Positions 8,590 through 18,034 of a DNA stretch of 64,000 nucleotides are shown piece by piece. The notes beneath the pieces were generated by a model, which did no database searches, had not been told where the DNA came from, and saw only the letters and a list, made by a program, of their open reading frames with translations. The position numbers were made by a program, and so were the translations under genes. Numbering within the stretch: the first letter of the stretch is position 1; each line of letters starts with the position of its first letter. Source of the stretch: Dehalobacterium sp040766325 (lineage in GTDB: Bacteria; Bacillota; Dehalobacteriia; Dehalobacteriales; Dehalobacteriaceae); assembly GCA_040766325.1 (NCBI GenBank), contig JAXGQR010000012.1, positions 11,738-75,737 of the forward strand. The letters run 5' to 3'.

Positions 8590-9819
8590 ATGGCACAGAT
8601 GAATGAAAATTATCTAAAGCTGCCGGGTAATTATCTTTTTTCCGAAATTGCCCGAAGAGTAAACGAGTTTAAAAACAATAATCCTGAAGCCGATATCATC
8701 AGGCTGGGTATTGGGGATGTCACCCGCCCTCTCCCCCAGGCTGTGGTGGAAGCCATGAAAAAAGCAGTAGACGAAATGGGTCAACCGGCAACCTTCCGCG
8801 GATACGGTCCGGAACAAGGGTATGATTTTCTCTTGGAAAAAATCGTGGAACATGATTTTACCTCTCGGGGCATCAATATCGCCCAGGATGAGGTTTTTGT
8901 AAGTGACGGGGCCAAAAGCGATACCGCTAATTTTCAGGAACTTTTTGATGTCGGCAACACCCTGGCGGTAACCGACCCTGTTTATCCCGTTTATGTGGAT
9001 AGCAATGTAATGGCTGGACGCACAGGTTTCATCCAGGATAACAATCAGTTCGAAAAAATCGTCTATCTGCCTTGTACAGAAGAAAACGGCATGAAACCCT
9101 CCTTGCCTACAGGTAAAATTGACATGATTTATCTTTGCTTTCCTAATAACCCAACGGGGATGACCTTATCCAAAGAAGAGCTAAAAGAATGGGTCGATTA
9201 TGCCCGGGAAAACAAATCCATCATCTTATTTGATGCTGCATATGAAGCCTTTATCCAAGAAGAAGGAGTACCCCACAGTATTTTTGAAATTGAAGGCGCC
9301 CGGGAAGTAGCCGTAGAATTCCGCAGTTTTTCCAAAACAGCAGGTTTTACCGGCACCCGATGTGCCTACACTATTGTCCCCAAAGATGTTAAGATCTACG
9401 ATAGCAAAGGTGAACCCCATAGCCTCAATCCCTTGTGGCTGCGCCGGCAGACCACCAAATTCAACGGAGTTTCCTATCCGGTTCAGGTAGGTGCAGCTGC
9501 CGTTCTATCTCCTGAAGGGCAAAAGCAAGTGAAGGAAAATATCAATTACTATATGGAAAATGCCGGGATTATCCTCAATGGCCTGAAAAAAGCCGGTTAT
9601 AAGGTGTTCGGAGGCATAAACGCACCCTATATTTGGCTTAAAACTCCGGACAATATGGGCTCCTGGGATTTCTTTGATAAATTAATGCGAGAAGTTCACA
9701 TTGTAGGAACCCCCGGGGCAGGATTTGGTGCTAACGGTGAAGGCTATTTCCGTTTAACCGCTTTTGGAACCAGGGAAAACACGGAAAAAGCTGTAGAGAG
9801 AATTATCAGCAGAATGTAA
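8590..9819 (+). CDS. dapL: LL-diaminopimelate aminotransferase
   Basis: A 409-residue class I/II PLP aminotransferase that converts tetrahydrodipicolinate directly to LL-diaminopimelate for lysine and peptidoglycan synthesis. The N-terminus MAQMNENYLKLPGNYLFSEIA and DIIRLGIGDVTRPLP are diagnostic of DapL. The PLP lysine is K249 in FRSFSKTAGFTGTR, with CFPNNPTG at about 183-190. AAAGGAAATGAAG gives the ribosome site. It is monocistronic between two terminators, with a near-consensus promoter. DapL instead of the succinylase or acetylase route is common in Peptococcaceae-type Clostridia. Confidence 0.95.
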   Translation: MAQMNENYLKLPGNYLFSEIARRVNEFKNNNPEADIIRLGIGDVTRPLPQAVVEAMKKAVDEMGQPATFRGYGPEQGYDFLLEKIVEHDFTSRGINIAQDEVFVSDGAKSDTANFQELFDVGNTLAVTDPVYPVYVDSNVMAGRTGFIQDNNQFEKIVYLPCTEENGMKPSLPTGKIDMIYLCFPNNPTGMTLSKEELKEWVDYARENKSIILFDAAYEAFIQEEGVPHSIFEIEGAREVAVEFRSFSKTAGFTGTRCAYTIVPKDVKIYDSKGEPHSLNPLWLRRQTTKFNGVSYPVQVGAAAVLSPEGQKQVKENINYYMENAGIILNGLKKAGYKVFGGINAPYIWLKTPDNMGSWDFFDKLMREVHIVGTPGAGFGANGEGYFRLTAFGTRENTEKAVERIISRM

Positions 9820-9897
9820 GCGTACAATAGAGAAACCGGGAAAAATGATTTCAATGTTCTAATATATGGGAATGCCAAAAAATATTTATGAATAACT

Positions 9898-9930
9898 AAG
9901 ACCATGCCGTAAATTGCGGCATGGTCTTTT
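9898..9930. terminator. Bidirectional terminator between dapL and rlmH
   Basis: A 10-bp stem (GACCATGCCG with CGGCATGGTC) is flanked by an A-rich left side and a TTTT right side. It serves convergent dapL (plus) and rlmH (minus). Confidence 0.8.
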
Positions 9931-9935
9931 GCACT

Positions 9936-10415
9936 TTATTTATGGTACGGATGCCCCGCATTAATCTTAAACGCCCGATACAATTGTTCTACTAAAATCA
10001 AGCGCATTAGCTGGTGGGGAAAAGTCATGCGGCCGAAAGACAATCTGAAATCGGCTTGCTTTAGCAAAGGATTCGCCAGTCCCACCGATCCACCGATTAA
10101 AAAGGTGAGATCACTTTTCCCTCGTACTCCAAGATCCCCTATTTTGGTGGCCATTTCCTCAGAAGAAAGATTTTGGCCTTGAACATCCAAAGCAATGAGA
10201 TAAGTTCCTTCTTTAAGATGTCTGGCGATTCTCTCCCCTTCTTTATCCTTAATCAGTTTTAGTTCTGTTGCAGAGGCATTTTCTACAGTTTTCTCATCAG
10301 GGACCTCCACAATGTCCACCTTAGCGTGGGGCGTCAGCCTTTTCAGATATTCTTGAATGCCCTCTTTTAGATATTTCTCTTTTAACTTGCCGACCGTAAT
10401 AATTTTTATCTGCAT
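9936..10415 (-). CDS. rlmH: 23S rRNA (pseudouridine-1915-N3)-methyltransferase
   Basis: A SPOUT-class methyltransferase that modifies pseudouridine 1915 in helix 69 of 23S rRNA. The start MQIKIITVGKLKEKY, the SAM-binding knot segment LTFLIGGSVGLANPLL and the C-terminal QLYRAFKINAGHPYHK are hallmark sequences. The 159-residue length exactly matches the family when the ATG at 10415 is used. Seven more codons are open upstream (ATG at 10436) but are not family-conserved. It lies at the end of a run with the HtrA gene, whose stop is 44 bases upstream. Confidence 0.95.
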   Translation of the reverse strand: MQIKIITVGKLKEKYLKEGIQEYLKRLTPHAKVDIVEVPDEKTVENASATELKLIKDKEGERIARHLKEGTYLIALDVQGQNLSSEEMATKIGDLGVRGKSDLTFLIGGSVGLANPLLKQADFRLSFGRMTFPHQLMRLILVEQLYRAFKINAGHPYHK

Positions 10416-10458
10416 GAACTCCCCATCCCGTTCCATCCATCATTTTCATCAGTTGCCA

Positions 10459-11595
10459 TTATTGTTCCAATTCTGCCAAAGTCACAGAGAGCTCGACCCT
10501 TTTTCCGTTTCTTACCACTACAACCGGAACGGTCTCGCCAACCTTTTTCGCAAAGATCTCATTTTGCAGATCAAAACGGTTGGTAATTTTCTCGCCGGAG
10601 ATCTCCACAATAATATCATAGCGCCGCATACCGGCCTGTGCTGAAGGCCCGCCAGGTTGCGGATCGATTAAAACTCCATATTCTACGCCTAAATCATTGT
10701 ATTCGGCCAATTCCTTATCTACATCCCGCACCATATATACACCTAAAGCAGGACGAATCACTTTTTTGTATTTAATCAAATCCGCCACAATCTTCTGCAC
10801 TTCATTAGAGGGGATGGCAAAACCCATTCCTTCAAAACCTTCCCGAGCAATTTTGATACTGTTAATGCCGATCACCTTGCCCTGGACATTGACTAAAGCA
10901 CCACCGGAATTTCCCGGATTGATGGCAGCATCCGTCTGAATTAGTCGAAACTGCAGCCCTTCATCTGTAATTAACAAGCGATTTAGCCCGCTGATAATGC
11001 CTTGGGTTACTGAACGGGCAAAATCAGCTCCCCCTGGATTGCCAATGGCAATAGCTACTTCCCCGACTCTCACATCATCAGAATTCCCGAACCCGGCTAC
11101 AGTTAAATTATTTTCATTAATCTTAATTACAGCCAAATCCGTCCTGGCATCCGTGCCGACGATTTCTGCTGTAACCTGGCGACCATCGGCCAAACTAACG
11201 ATGAGTTTGCGAGCTCCTTCAACCACGTGGTTATTGGTAACAATATAACCTGCTCCGTCAAAGATGACGCCGGAACCGGTACCTTGTTCCACTTCCCGTT
11301 CACCCTGAAAAAAATCGGAGTAAATATCAAGATTGCTTATTCCCACCACTGCAGGGCCTACCACTTCGGAAATGGTCACCACCGCCGTCTTATCGGTAAT
11401 ATCTCCGGCAGGAGGAATATTGATTTCCGGAGTCCTTGTGGCTCCATCCTCGATCTTTTCCTGTTCAAAATAGCCCAAAGACTGGGCAGCACTTAAAGCA
11501 ACCACTCCTCCTAAGACTGCGCAAATCAACATGAGGACAATATAAAACAGGATCCCCCGGCATTTTGTAGGTTGGTATTCATTAAAATAGCTCAT
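10459..11595 (-). CDS. htrA: HtrA/DegP-type serine protease with PDZ domain
   Basis: A membrane-anchored quality-control protease. One transmembrane segment near the N-terminus (GILFYIVLMLICAVLGGVVAL) is followed by a trypsin-like domain and one C-terminal PDZ domain. Counting from the ATG at 11595, the catalytic triad is about His123 (TNNHVVEGA), Asp153 (ARTDLAVIK) and Ser230 (NPGNSGGAL). The open frame extends to 11631, but GGAGGAGGG sits 9 bases before the ATG at 11595, so I prefer that start (378 residues). It follows the WalJ-type gene closely, the usual arrangement downstream of walRK-type loci, although no two-component genes are here. Confidence 0.9.
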   Translation of the reverse strand: MSYFNEYQPTKCRGILFYIVLMLICAVLGGVVALSAAQSLGYFEQEKIEDGATRTPEINIPPAGDITDKTAVVTISEVVGPAVVGISNLDIYSDFFQGEREVEQGTGSGVIFDGAGYIVTNNHVVEGARKLIVSLADGRQVTAEIVGTDARTDLAVIKINENNLTVAGFGNSDDVRVGEVAIAIGNPGGADFARSVTQGIISGLNRLLITDEGLQFRLIQTDAAINPGNSGGALVNVQGKVIGINSIKIAREGFEGMGFAIPSNEVQKIVADLIKYKKVIRPALGVYMVRDVDKELAEYNDLGVEYGVLIDPQPGGPSAQAGMRRYDIIVEISGEKITNRFDLQNEIFAKKVGETVPVVVVRNGKRVELSVTLAELEQ

Positions 11596-11650
11596 GGAAT
11601 TCATCCCTCCTCCTCTATTGTATTGTGCCATTTGTTACTTTTCTCTATGC

Positions 11651-12433
11651 CTAAAGACGTTTAATTTTGATCAACGAATGGACTTGGTAGCGCGGTGCCA
11701 CCGTTAAGGCCACCTGATCCAAAATATCGGCCTCGGCCAAAGTGCTTGCTACGGTATGATATGCTAGCTCCGGGGTATTATTAATCTCACTGAGATGGGA
11801 TAAAATCACATGCCGGGTCTTCTCTGTGATCAGTTCCCTGAGAGCTTTTCCTGCCATATCATTGGATAGGTGACCTTGATCCCCGCCAATCCTTTTTTTT
11901 AGAGGAAAAGGGTAAGGTCCCTTTGCCAGCATTTCTTCATCATGATTTGCTTCAAAAAAGATGACATCCGCTCCTGACAAGGCTTTTTTCATACCTGAGG
12001 TAATACATCCGGTATCTGTCGCGATGCCGATCTTCTTTTCCCGATGATAAAACACCATACCCACAGGCTGAATGGCATCATGGGAGGTTTTAAAAAAATC
12101 GACTTTTAAATCTCCAATTTCCATGCCGTAATCAAATTCCTTTTGATTATGTTCTGCTATTTTACCAATACAGGTTAATTTTTGCCAGGTTTTGGGGGAA
12201 GCATAAATAGGAAGATCATAGCGCCGCGATAAGACCCCCAGACCCTTTATGTGATCGATATGTTCATGAGTCACTAACAATGCCTGGATCTCTTTTATAT
12301 CAATATTGAGCTCATTCAAGGCCTCTTTAATTCTTTTGCCGGAAGATCCGGCATCAACTAAAACCTTGGTTTTTTCCGTACCCACGTAAATACAATTACC
12401 TGAGCTTCCACTAAACAGGGTTGCACACTCCAT
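11651..12433 (-). CDS. WalJ/YycJ-type metallo-beta-lactamase-fold hydrolase
   Basis: A 260-residue soluble MBL-fold protein. The N-terminus MECATLFSGSSGNCIYVG and the metal motif LVTHEHIDHIKGLG (HxHxDH) are clear. Further metal ligands are likely in FFKTSHDA, GIATDTG and ILSHLSE. YycJ/WalJ proteins act in coordinating DNA replication and cell division or in DNA repair; the exact substrate is unresolved. It lies 55 bases upstream of htrA, a conserved pairing in Bacillota, which supports the call. Confidence 0.85.
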   Translation of the reverse strand: MECATLFSGSSGNCIYVGTEKTKVLVDAGSSGKRIKEALNELNIDIKEIQALLVTHEHIDHIKGLGVLSRRYDLPIYASPKTWQKLTCIGKIAEHNQKEFDYGMEIGDLKVDFFKTSHDAIQPVGMVFYHREKKIGIATDTGCITSGMKKALSGADVIFFEANHDEEMLAKGPYPFPLKKRIGGDQGHLSNDMAGKALRELITEKTRHVILSHLSEINNTPELAYHTVASTLAEADILDQVALTVAPRYQVHSLIKIKRL

Positions 12434-12458
12434 TAATCAGTTACCTCTCTTAGTCTCT

Positions 12459-12497
12459 CTTGCCTCTTGCCTCTTGCTTCTTGCCTCTTGCATTGCC
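12459..12497. repeat. Short tandem TTGCCTC-type repeat
   Basis: About five imperfect copies of a 7-base unit (CTTGCCT and CTTGCTT variants) lie between the WalJ-type gene and murA. The flanking bases CACTCCATTAATCA occur on both sides (near 12427 and 12498), so the region looks like a small duplication with slippage. No function is assigned. Confidence 0.5.
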
Positions 12498-12636
12498 ACT
12501 CCATTAATCAATTGCCTCATTTCTCATTATCCCTTATTAATTATCCATAAAAATGAAAATTCCTTTTTATTAAAAAGTTTCAACTTGTTCTTCCTGATTG
12601 ATCGAAAAAAATCGCCGCAGCGATTTTTAATCTTTT

Positions 12637-13896
12637 TTATGATTCTGATACCCTTACCACATCAGCCCCTAAGGCGCAAAGTTTCCCTTCCAAATTAAAA
12701 TATCCGCGGTCAATAATCTCCAGATTATTAATTTCACTTTTACCGTCGGCCGCAACAGCAGCCAAGGCCAATGCTGCTCCCGCTCTTAAATCCGAAGCCT
12801 TAACGGAGGCACCCATAAGTTTTTCTATCCCTTCAATGACTGCCATACGACTTTCCAATGTAACCTTGGCACCCATTCTTTTTAATTCGCCAGCTAGTTG
12901 CATGCGATTTTCAAAAATATTTTCCGTTATGATACTGGTGCCTTGGGCCAGAGTTAAGAGAGCCATCATCTGGGATTGCATGTCCGTGGGAAATCCGGGG
13001 TAGGGAAATGTTTTAACGTCGGAGGATTGAAGGGTTTTGGGTCCAACAACCAAGACCTCATTATCTCTTTCCTCAACATAAGATCCTACCTCTTTTAGCT
13101 TAGCAATCATCGGTTTTAGATGCGTCAGGATCACGTTTTCCACCAAAACCTTGCCTCGGGTCATGGCGGCACCCACCATAAAGGTACCGGCCTCAATACG
13201 ATCAGGGATAATACTATAACGGGTTCCCCTTAATTGCTTGACGCCATCAACTCGGATGATATCCGTACCGGCTCCCCGTACCTTCGCCCCCATAGCATTA
13301 AGAAAGTTGGCCATATCCACAATTTCCGGTTCTTTGGCGGCGTTTTCCAGAATCGTCTGCCCCTCGGCTCGCGTAGCAGCAATGACAATATTCTCTGTCG
13401 CTCCCACACTGGGAAAATCTAAATAAATGCGCGCGCCGTGCATCTGATCGGCACTCCCCTGAATAAAACCATGCTCAATATGCAACTCACAGCCCAATTG
13501 ATTCAAACCTTTAATATGCAGATCCATAGGGCGGGAACCAATTTGACATCCCCCGGGTAAAGCAACTTTGGCCTTACGTTTACGCGCCAATAAAGCACCC
13601 AAAAGCAGGTTAGAGGCTCGGAGGCTTTTCACCTGACTATAGGTTGCTTCATGGTCTAGATCATCCGGTACCTTGAGGCTTAAAGTCTCCTTCTCCAGCC
13701 ACTTCACTTCAACACCTAAGGCGGCAAGTATCTTCGTTAAAATTACCACATCCCCGATGGGGGGAACGTTTTCCAGAATCGTTTCTCCTTCTCCTAAAAG
13801 AGCAGCAGAAATAATAGCCAAGGCGGCATTTTTGGCACCACTAATCCTCACCTTGCCATTCAAACGGGATGGCCCGTTAATAATCAGCTTGGACAA
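12637..13896 (-). CDS. murA: UDP-N-acetylglucosamine 1-carboxyvinyltransferase
   Basis: Catalyses the first committed step of peptidoglycan synthesis, transfer of enolpyruvate from PEP to UDP-GlcNAc, in the cytoplasm. The 419-residue length is normal. ISGAKNAAL (Lys22-Asn23) and the catalytic loop LPGGCQIGSRPMDLHIKGL with Cys117 are present; this cysteine is the fosfomycin target. FPTDMQSQMMALLTLAQG is a further family segment. The start ATG at 13896 has an AAAGAGGG site. The next gene upstream is the membrane zincin, with a 35-base gap. Confidence 0.95.
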   Translation of the reverse strand: MSKLIINGPSRLNGKVRISGAKNAALAIISAALLGEGETILENVPPIGDVVILTKILAALGVEVKWLEKETLSLKVPDDLDHEATYSQVKSLRASNLLLGALLARKRKAKVALPGGCQIGSRPMDLHIKGLNQLGCELHIEHGFIQGSADQMHGARIYLDFPSVGATENIVIAATRAEGQTILENAAKEPEIVDMANFLNAMGAKVRGAGTDIIRVDGVKQLRGTRYSIIPDRIEAGTFMVGAAMTRGKVLVENVILTHLKPMIAKLKEVGSYVEERDNEVLVVGPKTLQSSDVKTFPYPGFPTDMQSQMMALLTLAQGTSIITENIFENRMQLAGELKRMGAKVTLESRMAVIEGIEKLMGASVKASDLRAGAALALAAVAADGKSEINNLEIIDRGYFNLEGKLCALGADVVRVSES

Positions 13897-13931
13897 TTAT
13901 AATCCCTCTTTCACCATTTTCTATCTAAATT

Positions 13932-14822
13932 CTACTTCTTATTTATATTCGACTGGAGCTCGCCTATTCCTGCTCCAAAAAAACGCGATTCAAACTCTTT
14001 CACATTACAACCAAGAGCGGTCTGAAAGGCTTGATCGAGACTTCGCCCTTTTTCTAGTTCTTGCAAAACATAATATAAGGGATCTTGCCCAAAAGTCAAG
14101 ACGAAAAAATCCACCATGGCTAAGGATTGGCGGTAAGCCATACTTTGATTAGGCAAGAGATCGAACTTACTGTCCATATCCTCCACAGGATAAAAGGTCT
14201 CTGTCCCAGTTAAGGGCATTTCATATCCGGTGATTTTGCGTTCTATTCTTTGAGCAATTCCTTCTGTCAACCAGCGGGGGTAATTGCCACTGGCCAGGTA
14301 ATCGACAACAAAATGAGCGTACTCATGGGCAATAGGTCCTTCTGATTGAAACCTTGCTGCCAGATCCTCTCCCTCAATCCAGGCCTTAGGCGACAAAACG
14401 CGAATCACCCCTGCCCAATAGACCCCCATCGCCCTTTCATCCGCCGGCCAGCCAAAGCTTTTATTTAAGGATATATTATCAGGATATAAAATGATCGGTA
14501 TTTTTATCTTGGAATCATACCCCATAAGTTCATTCACCGGGGTAAAAGATGATTCCGCCGTTTCTAAAACCAGTTGGGCCACATTCTCGTCCCCTGCTTG
14601 AAAACGCAAGATAAAATTATCCCCAGCCAACTCCTGCCAATGTCGAGTTTCCCAATTCATGGACACACGTGCACATTCTCGAAATGCCTTATATGCTATT
14701 ATTTTCGGATAATATGGATATCTGACTATCAGCATAATTATTGCCGGCAAAATCATGGCGATCATGCCCTTGAAAAAAAGCTTAACTTCACCACTGCTAT
14801 AAAAAAAGAGATCTCTTATCAT
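13932..14822 (-). CDS. Membrane-anchored peptidase MA-like zinc metalloprotease
   Basis: One N-terminal transmembrane segment (MIAMILPAIIMLIVRYPYY region) is followed by an extracytoplasmic domain with the zincin motif HEYAH (about residues 166-170) in PIAHEYAHFVVDYLASG. A downstream WLTEGIAQRIE supplies a likely third Glu ligand, the gluzincin pattern of the peptidase MA-like family. An AGGGGAGGGG site precedes the ATG at 14822, so this is preferred over the in-frame ATG at 14846. The substrate is unknown. Position upstream of murA suggests a cell-envelope role (inference). Confidence 0.75.
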   Translation of the reverse strand: MIRDLFFYSSGEVKLFFKGMIAMILPAIIMLIVRYPYYPKIIAYKAFRECARVSMNWETRHWQELAGDNFILRFQAGDENVAQLVLETAESSFTPVNELMGYDSKIKIPIILYPDNISLNKSFGWPADERAMGVYWAGVIRVLSPKAWIEGEDLAARFQSEGPIAHEYAHFVVDYLASGNYPRWLTEGIAQRIERKITGYEMPLTGTETFYPVEDMDSKFDLLPNQSMAYRQSLAMVDFFVLTFGQDPLYYVLQELEKGRSLDQAFQTALGCNVKEFESRFFGAGIGELQSNINKK

Positions 14823-14953
14823 GTCAGCCCCTCCCCTGGGTGACACGGAATGATCGGTTAAAATTCCGTTGTCCGTTTATTTATGTCTTTCTCTTTTTTC
14901 TAAGCCTCATTATACTATAGATATGCCGTCCTTTCATTGGAAATTCTAACAAT

Positions 14954-14985
14954 AAAGCACAGGAAAATAATCTTTCCCGTGCTTT
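14954..14985 (-). terminator. Terminator at the end of the liv operon
   Basis: AAAGCAC/GTGCTTT outer arms and GGAAA/TTTCC inner arms form a hairpin with one A-C mismatch about 50 bases after the livF stop. T-rich sequence follows on both sides, so it may be bidirectional. Confidence 0.65.
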
Positions 14986-15039
14986 AAATTCCAGAATAAT
15001 TCCTATTCAGTTCTGTGGATCAAGTTCGTCAAGTCTACA

Positions 15040-15744
15040 TTAGATACCCAAATAAGCTGTTTTGATATGCTCATTTTCCCTAAGATCCTTGCTACTTCCT
15101 TTGAGGACAATATGTCCCTGTTCGATCACATATCCTCGATCGACAATCTTTAATGTAGTATTGACATTTTGTTCCACCAATAATACGGTGACACCTCTCT
15201 TGGTCAGCTCTTTCAGCGTCTCAAAAACCGATAATACCAGTTTGGGGGCTAGACCCAAGGAAGGCTCGTCGACCAGTATTAGTTTGGGGTTCGACATCAA
15301 CCCCCGGGCAATTGCCAGCATTTTTCTTTCGCCACCGCTTAAGGTTCCTGCAAATTGTTTTTTACGTTCCTCAAGTCTGGGGAAAAGGTCAAAAACATCT
15401 TGCAACGTTTTTTTAACTTTTTCTTTATCCTTTATAATATAAGCACCTAGTCTAAGGTTTTCCATTACGGTCATCCCAGAAAACAAATTACCTTCGTCCG
15501 TGATAAAACTGATACCTGAGCGCATCACCAATTGGGCAGGCATGCCGTCAATTCTTTGCCCCAAAAAAGTAATCTCACCTTGTTTTGGTTTAATAATACC
15601 GGCAATGGTACGCATGATTGTGGTTTTACCTACACCATTGGGACCTACAATTGCCACAAATTCACCGGCATCAACCTCAAAAGAAATGTCCCAGAGCACA
15701 TCCAGTTTACCATAACCCGCACTAATATTGCTTAGTTTCAGCAT
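15040..15744 (-). CDS. livF: Branched-chain amino acid type ABC transporter ATPase LivF
   Basis: The second nucleotide-binding subunit of a HAAT-family importer, 234 residues. Walker A is GPNGVGKTT, the ABC signature is LSGGERKMLAIARGLM, and Walker B is LILVDEPSLGLAP. AGGAGAGGG lies 5 bases before the ATG at 15744; the open frame upstream of it overlaps livG and is not preferred. It is the last gene of the operon livH-livM-livK-livG-livF. Confidence 0.92.
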   Translation of the reverse strand: MLKLSNISAGYGKLDVLWDISFEVDAGEFVAIVGPNGVGKTTIMRTIAGIIKPKQGEITFLGQRIDGMPAQLVMRSGISFITDEGNLFSGMTVMENLRLGAYIIKDKEKVKKTLQDVFDLFPRLEERKKQFAGTLSGGERKMLAIARGLMSNPKLILVDEPSLGLAPKLVLSVFETLKELTKRGVTVLLVEQNVNTTLKIVDRGYVIEQGHIVLKGSSKDLRENEHIKTAYLGI

Positions 15745-15766
15745 AATACCCTCTCCTAACACCACT

Positions 15767-16549
15767 TTAGTGAACGTGTTCTTCACCTAAATAAGCTTCC
15801 AGTACTTTGGGATTAGATTTTATTTCATCAGTCGTTCCTTCCGCTATTTTACTACCGAAATGAATGACCGCAATTCGATCGCAAACTTCCATGATAAACT
15901 TCATTACATGTTCAATGCAGATAATGGTGATGCCACTGTCCCTGATTTTTTTGACCAATGCAATAAAATCTGGAAGCTCAGCGGGTGTTAATCCTGCAGC
16001 AACTTCATCCAAAAGCAGTAACCCGGCATTAGTGCCCAGGGCGCGAGCTAATTCTAATCGTTTCAACTGCATGGTATTAAGATTTTCTGCTAAAGTATTT
16101 CTTGAAACGGGGAACTCAACAAAATTCAATAAACTTTCAGCTTTATGGATAGTAGGATCAGTTTCTTCTTCGTTCAATTTAGGGTAGTTTCTCGTTAAAT
16201 GATCCAATGATTCGTCATAGGTTTTCAGACCGCCGCCGAAAATTAATCCAACGCGCACGTTATCGAGGGCACTTAATTTCGGGAAAGACCGCACAATTTG
16301 AAAAGTCCGGGCAATACCCTGATGACAAAGCTGATGAGGATGCTTCCCGGTAATATCTTGGCCCTTATAAATAATTTTCCCTTTTTCCGGTCGGTAATAA
16401 CCTGAAATACAATTTAGAAAAGTTGTTTTGCCGGCGCCGTTGGGCCCGATAATACCGAATATTTCCCCCTCATTCACTGTAATCGAAACATTATTTACCG
16501 CGACTAAGCCACCAAAACGCTTTTCTACGCCCTCGGTTGATAAAATCAT
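15767..16549 (-). CDS. livG: Branched-chain amino acid type ABC transporter ATPase LivG
   Basis: A 260-residue nucleotide-binding subunit. Walker A GPNGAGKTTFLN, the LivG-specific long insertion with GIARTFQIVRSFPKLSALDNV, an atypical signature region LNTMQLKRLELARALG, and Walker B LLLLDEVAAGLTPAE are visible. The signature deviates from LSGGQ (it reads LNTMQ), which is unusual for LivG and might weaken or alter ATP sandwich formation. It lies between livK and livF in one transcript direction. Confidence 0.92.
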   Translation of the reverse strand: MILSTEGVEKRFGGLVAVNNVSITVNEGEIFGIIGPNGAGKTTFLNCISGYYRPEKGKIIYKGQDITGKHPHQLCHQGIARTFQIVRSFPKLSALDNVRVGLIFGGGLKTYDESLDHLTRNYPKLNEEETDPTIHKAESLLNFVEFPVSRNTLAENLNTMQLKRLELARALGTNAGLLLLDEVAAGLTPAELPDFIALVKKIRDSGITIICIEHVMKFIMEVCDRIAVIHFGSKIAEGTTDEIKSNPKVLEAYLGEEHVH

Positions 16550-16644
16550 ACCACAACACCTGCCTTCCCTACGGTGATTTTATAATTCTGCCAGATACCC
16601 GCAACTTTCTCGGGTACCTGGCTCAAGCAGACTCATTTGCCCTA

Positions 16645-17931
16645 TTATTTTGCGTAATCGGGTACCTGAAAGTCCATAGTTTTTTGAGTTGAAGGCCAGA
16701 TGACATTCATTTCTCCGTCAAACCACTGAATAATGGGGAAAACGAATTTCCCTTCGCCCACCACCGGATCCGGCAGGGATTCTTCATTGTATTCATAACT
16801 TTCCATGACCACACCGTCGGTAAATTTAATATTACCGGTCCATAAATTATCTTTGACAAATTGGAAAATTGTTTCACTGTCCAGCTTACCGTTGGCTTCC
16901 AAACATTCATTCATTATTTGGATAAAGTAGCGACTATAATCATACTGCAATCCGCCGGCAGTTGTTGAAGGCACAAAACCATATTTTTCCTCATAATTGG
17001 CAATAAACTCTTTGGCTGTTTCCGTATCACGATATTGCGGTGCGCTGTCCAGCACAAAATTAGAGGTATCACCGACTAACTCATACCACTCGGAAGTGCT
17101 ATTTAGGGCATCGACAATCGTTACCGCATTGATATTTAATTCCCGGGATTGTTTAATTAGGGCACTTTGAGAAGGAACGTTGTAGAAAGTCCCTCCGAAT
17201 ATGCAAGCATCAGAATTTTTAATCTTCGTTAATACAGGATAAAGATCCGTATCGCCAGGTTTCACAGATTCATCCCCCACAATGGTCCAACCATCGGCCG
17301 CAAACATTTCTCCGACTTTTGTTGAAAAAGTGCGTCCCCAGTCGGTGTCTTCCGAAATAAAGAAGATTTTCTTGTTGCGCGGCTCCCATAATCCATTATC
17401 AATAAACTCATTAATAGCGTCCAAATAAGCGGCACTCAATGATTCGGGCACCGCCCATCCTTTAACCGTATAGTATTTATATTTATCATCAGAGTTCCAT
17501 TTTTCATCCACCAGATTAGTGGCACCACAAGTGAAGATATGAGGAATCTTATATTTGGCAACTGGTTCCATAATTGCTACCGTCGTGGAACTATTCCAAC
17601 CTAACATACTGACTTCAATACCGTCTTTTTGAACTGCTTGCTCATAGGCGCTGGTGGCAACCTGAGGGTCAGATTGGTCATTGATCCAGACTAATTCCAC
17701 TGTATAATCGCCAATTTTGTAGTCAATTTCTTCAAAGGCCAACATAACTGCTTTTTGAAACTCTTCACCGGTTCTTGCACTGGGTCCGGTCAGGGGCAGG
17801 TTAACACCCACTTTTAATACCTTATCATCTGCTTGACCGCCTGTATCGGAACCGCCACAGCCTGTCACCATCAAGGATACTGCCAATAAAACAATTAAAA
17901 AAGTAAGCACTGCTTTGTTTGATCTGCTCAT
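16645..17931 (-). CDS. livK: ABC transporter substrate-binding lipoprotein (Leu/Ile/Val-type)
   Basis: A 428-residue type I periplasmic-binding-fold lipoprotein. It has a lipobox LMVTGC at residues about 20-25, a Gly/Ser linker, then LKVGVNLPLTGPSARTGEEF, the usual start of the peripla_BP_6 domain. Aromatic residues DYSRYFIQ and WNSSTTVAIMEP are in the expected ligand cleft. Ligands of this family include branched-chain amino acids, amides, urea and short organic acids, so LivK is a family label. It sits inside the liv operon between permease and ATPase genes. Confidence 0.88.
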   Translation of the reverse strand: MSRSNKAVLTFLIVLLAVSLMVTGCGGSDTGGQADDKVLKVGVNLPLTGPSARTGEEFQKAVMLAFEEIDYKIGDYTVELVWINDQSDPQVATSAYEQAVQKDGIEVSMLGWNSSTTVAIMEPVAKYKIPHIFTCGATNLVDEKWNSDDKYKYYTVKGWAVPESLSAAYLDAINEFIDNGLWEPRNKKIFFISEDTDWGRTFSTKVGEMFAADGWTIVGDESVKPGDTDLYPVLTKIKNSDACIFGGTFYNVPSQSALIKQSRELNINAVTIVDALNSTSEWYELVGDTSNFVLDSAPQYRDTETAKEFIANYEEKYGFVPSTTAGGLQYDYSRYFIQIMNECLEANGKLDSETIFQFVKDNLWTGNIKFTDGVVMESYEYNEESLPDPVVGEGKFVFPIIQWFDGEMNVIWPSTQKTMDFQVPDYAK

Positions 17932-18034
17932 TTAATAACCTCCCTTTAATTTTTGGTTCAGCCTATTCGTGCATGTTCCCTCTAAACCATCATAGATCTT
18001 GACCAGCCACCCCCTTTTAAAGGATGATTATTTT

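Noticed and set aside
12459..12497. CRISPR-like array
   Set aside because: The repeat unit is only 7 bases with no spacers; it is a slippage-type microrepeat.
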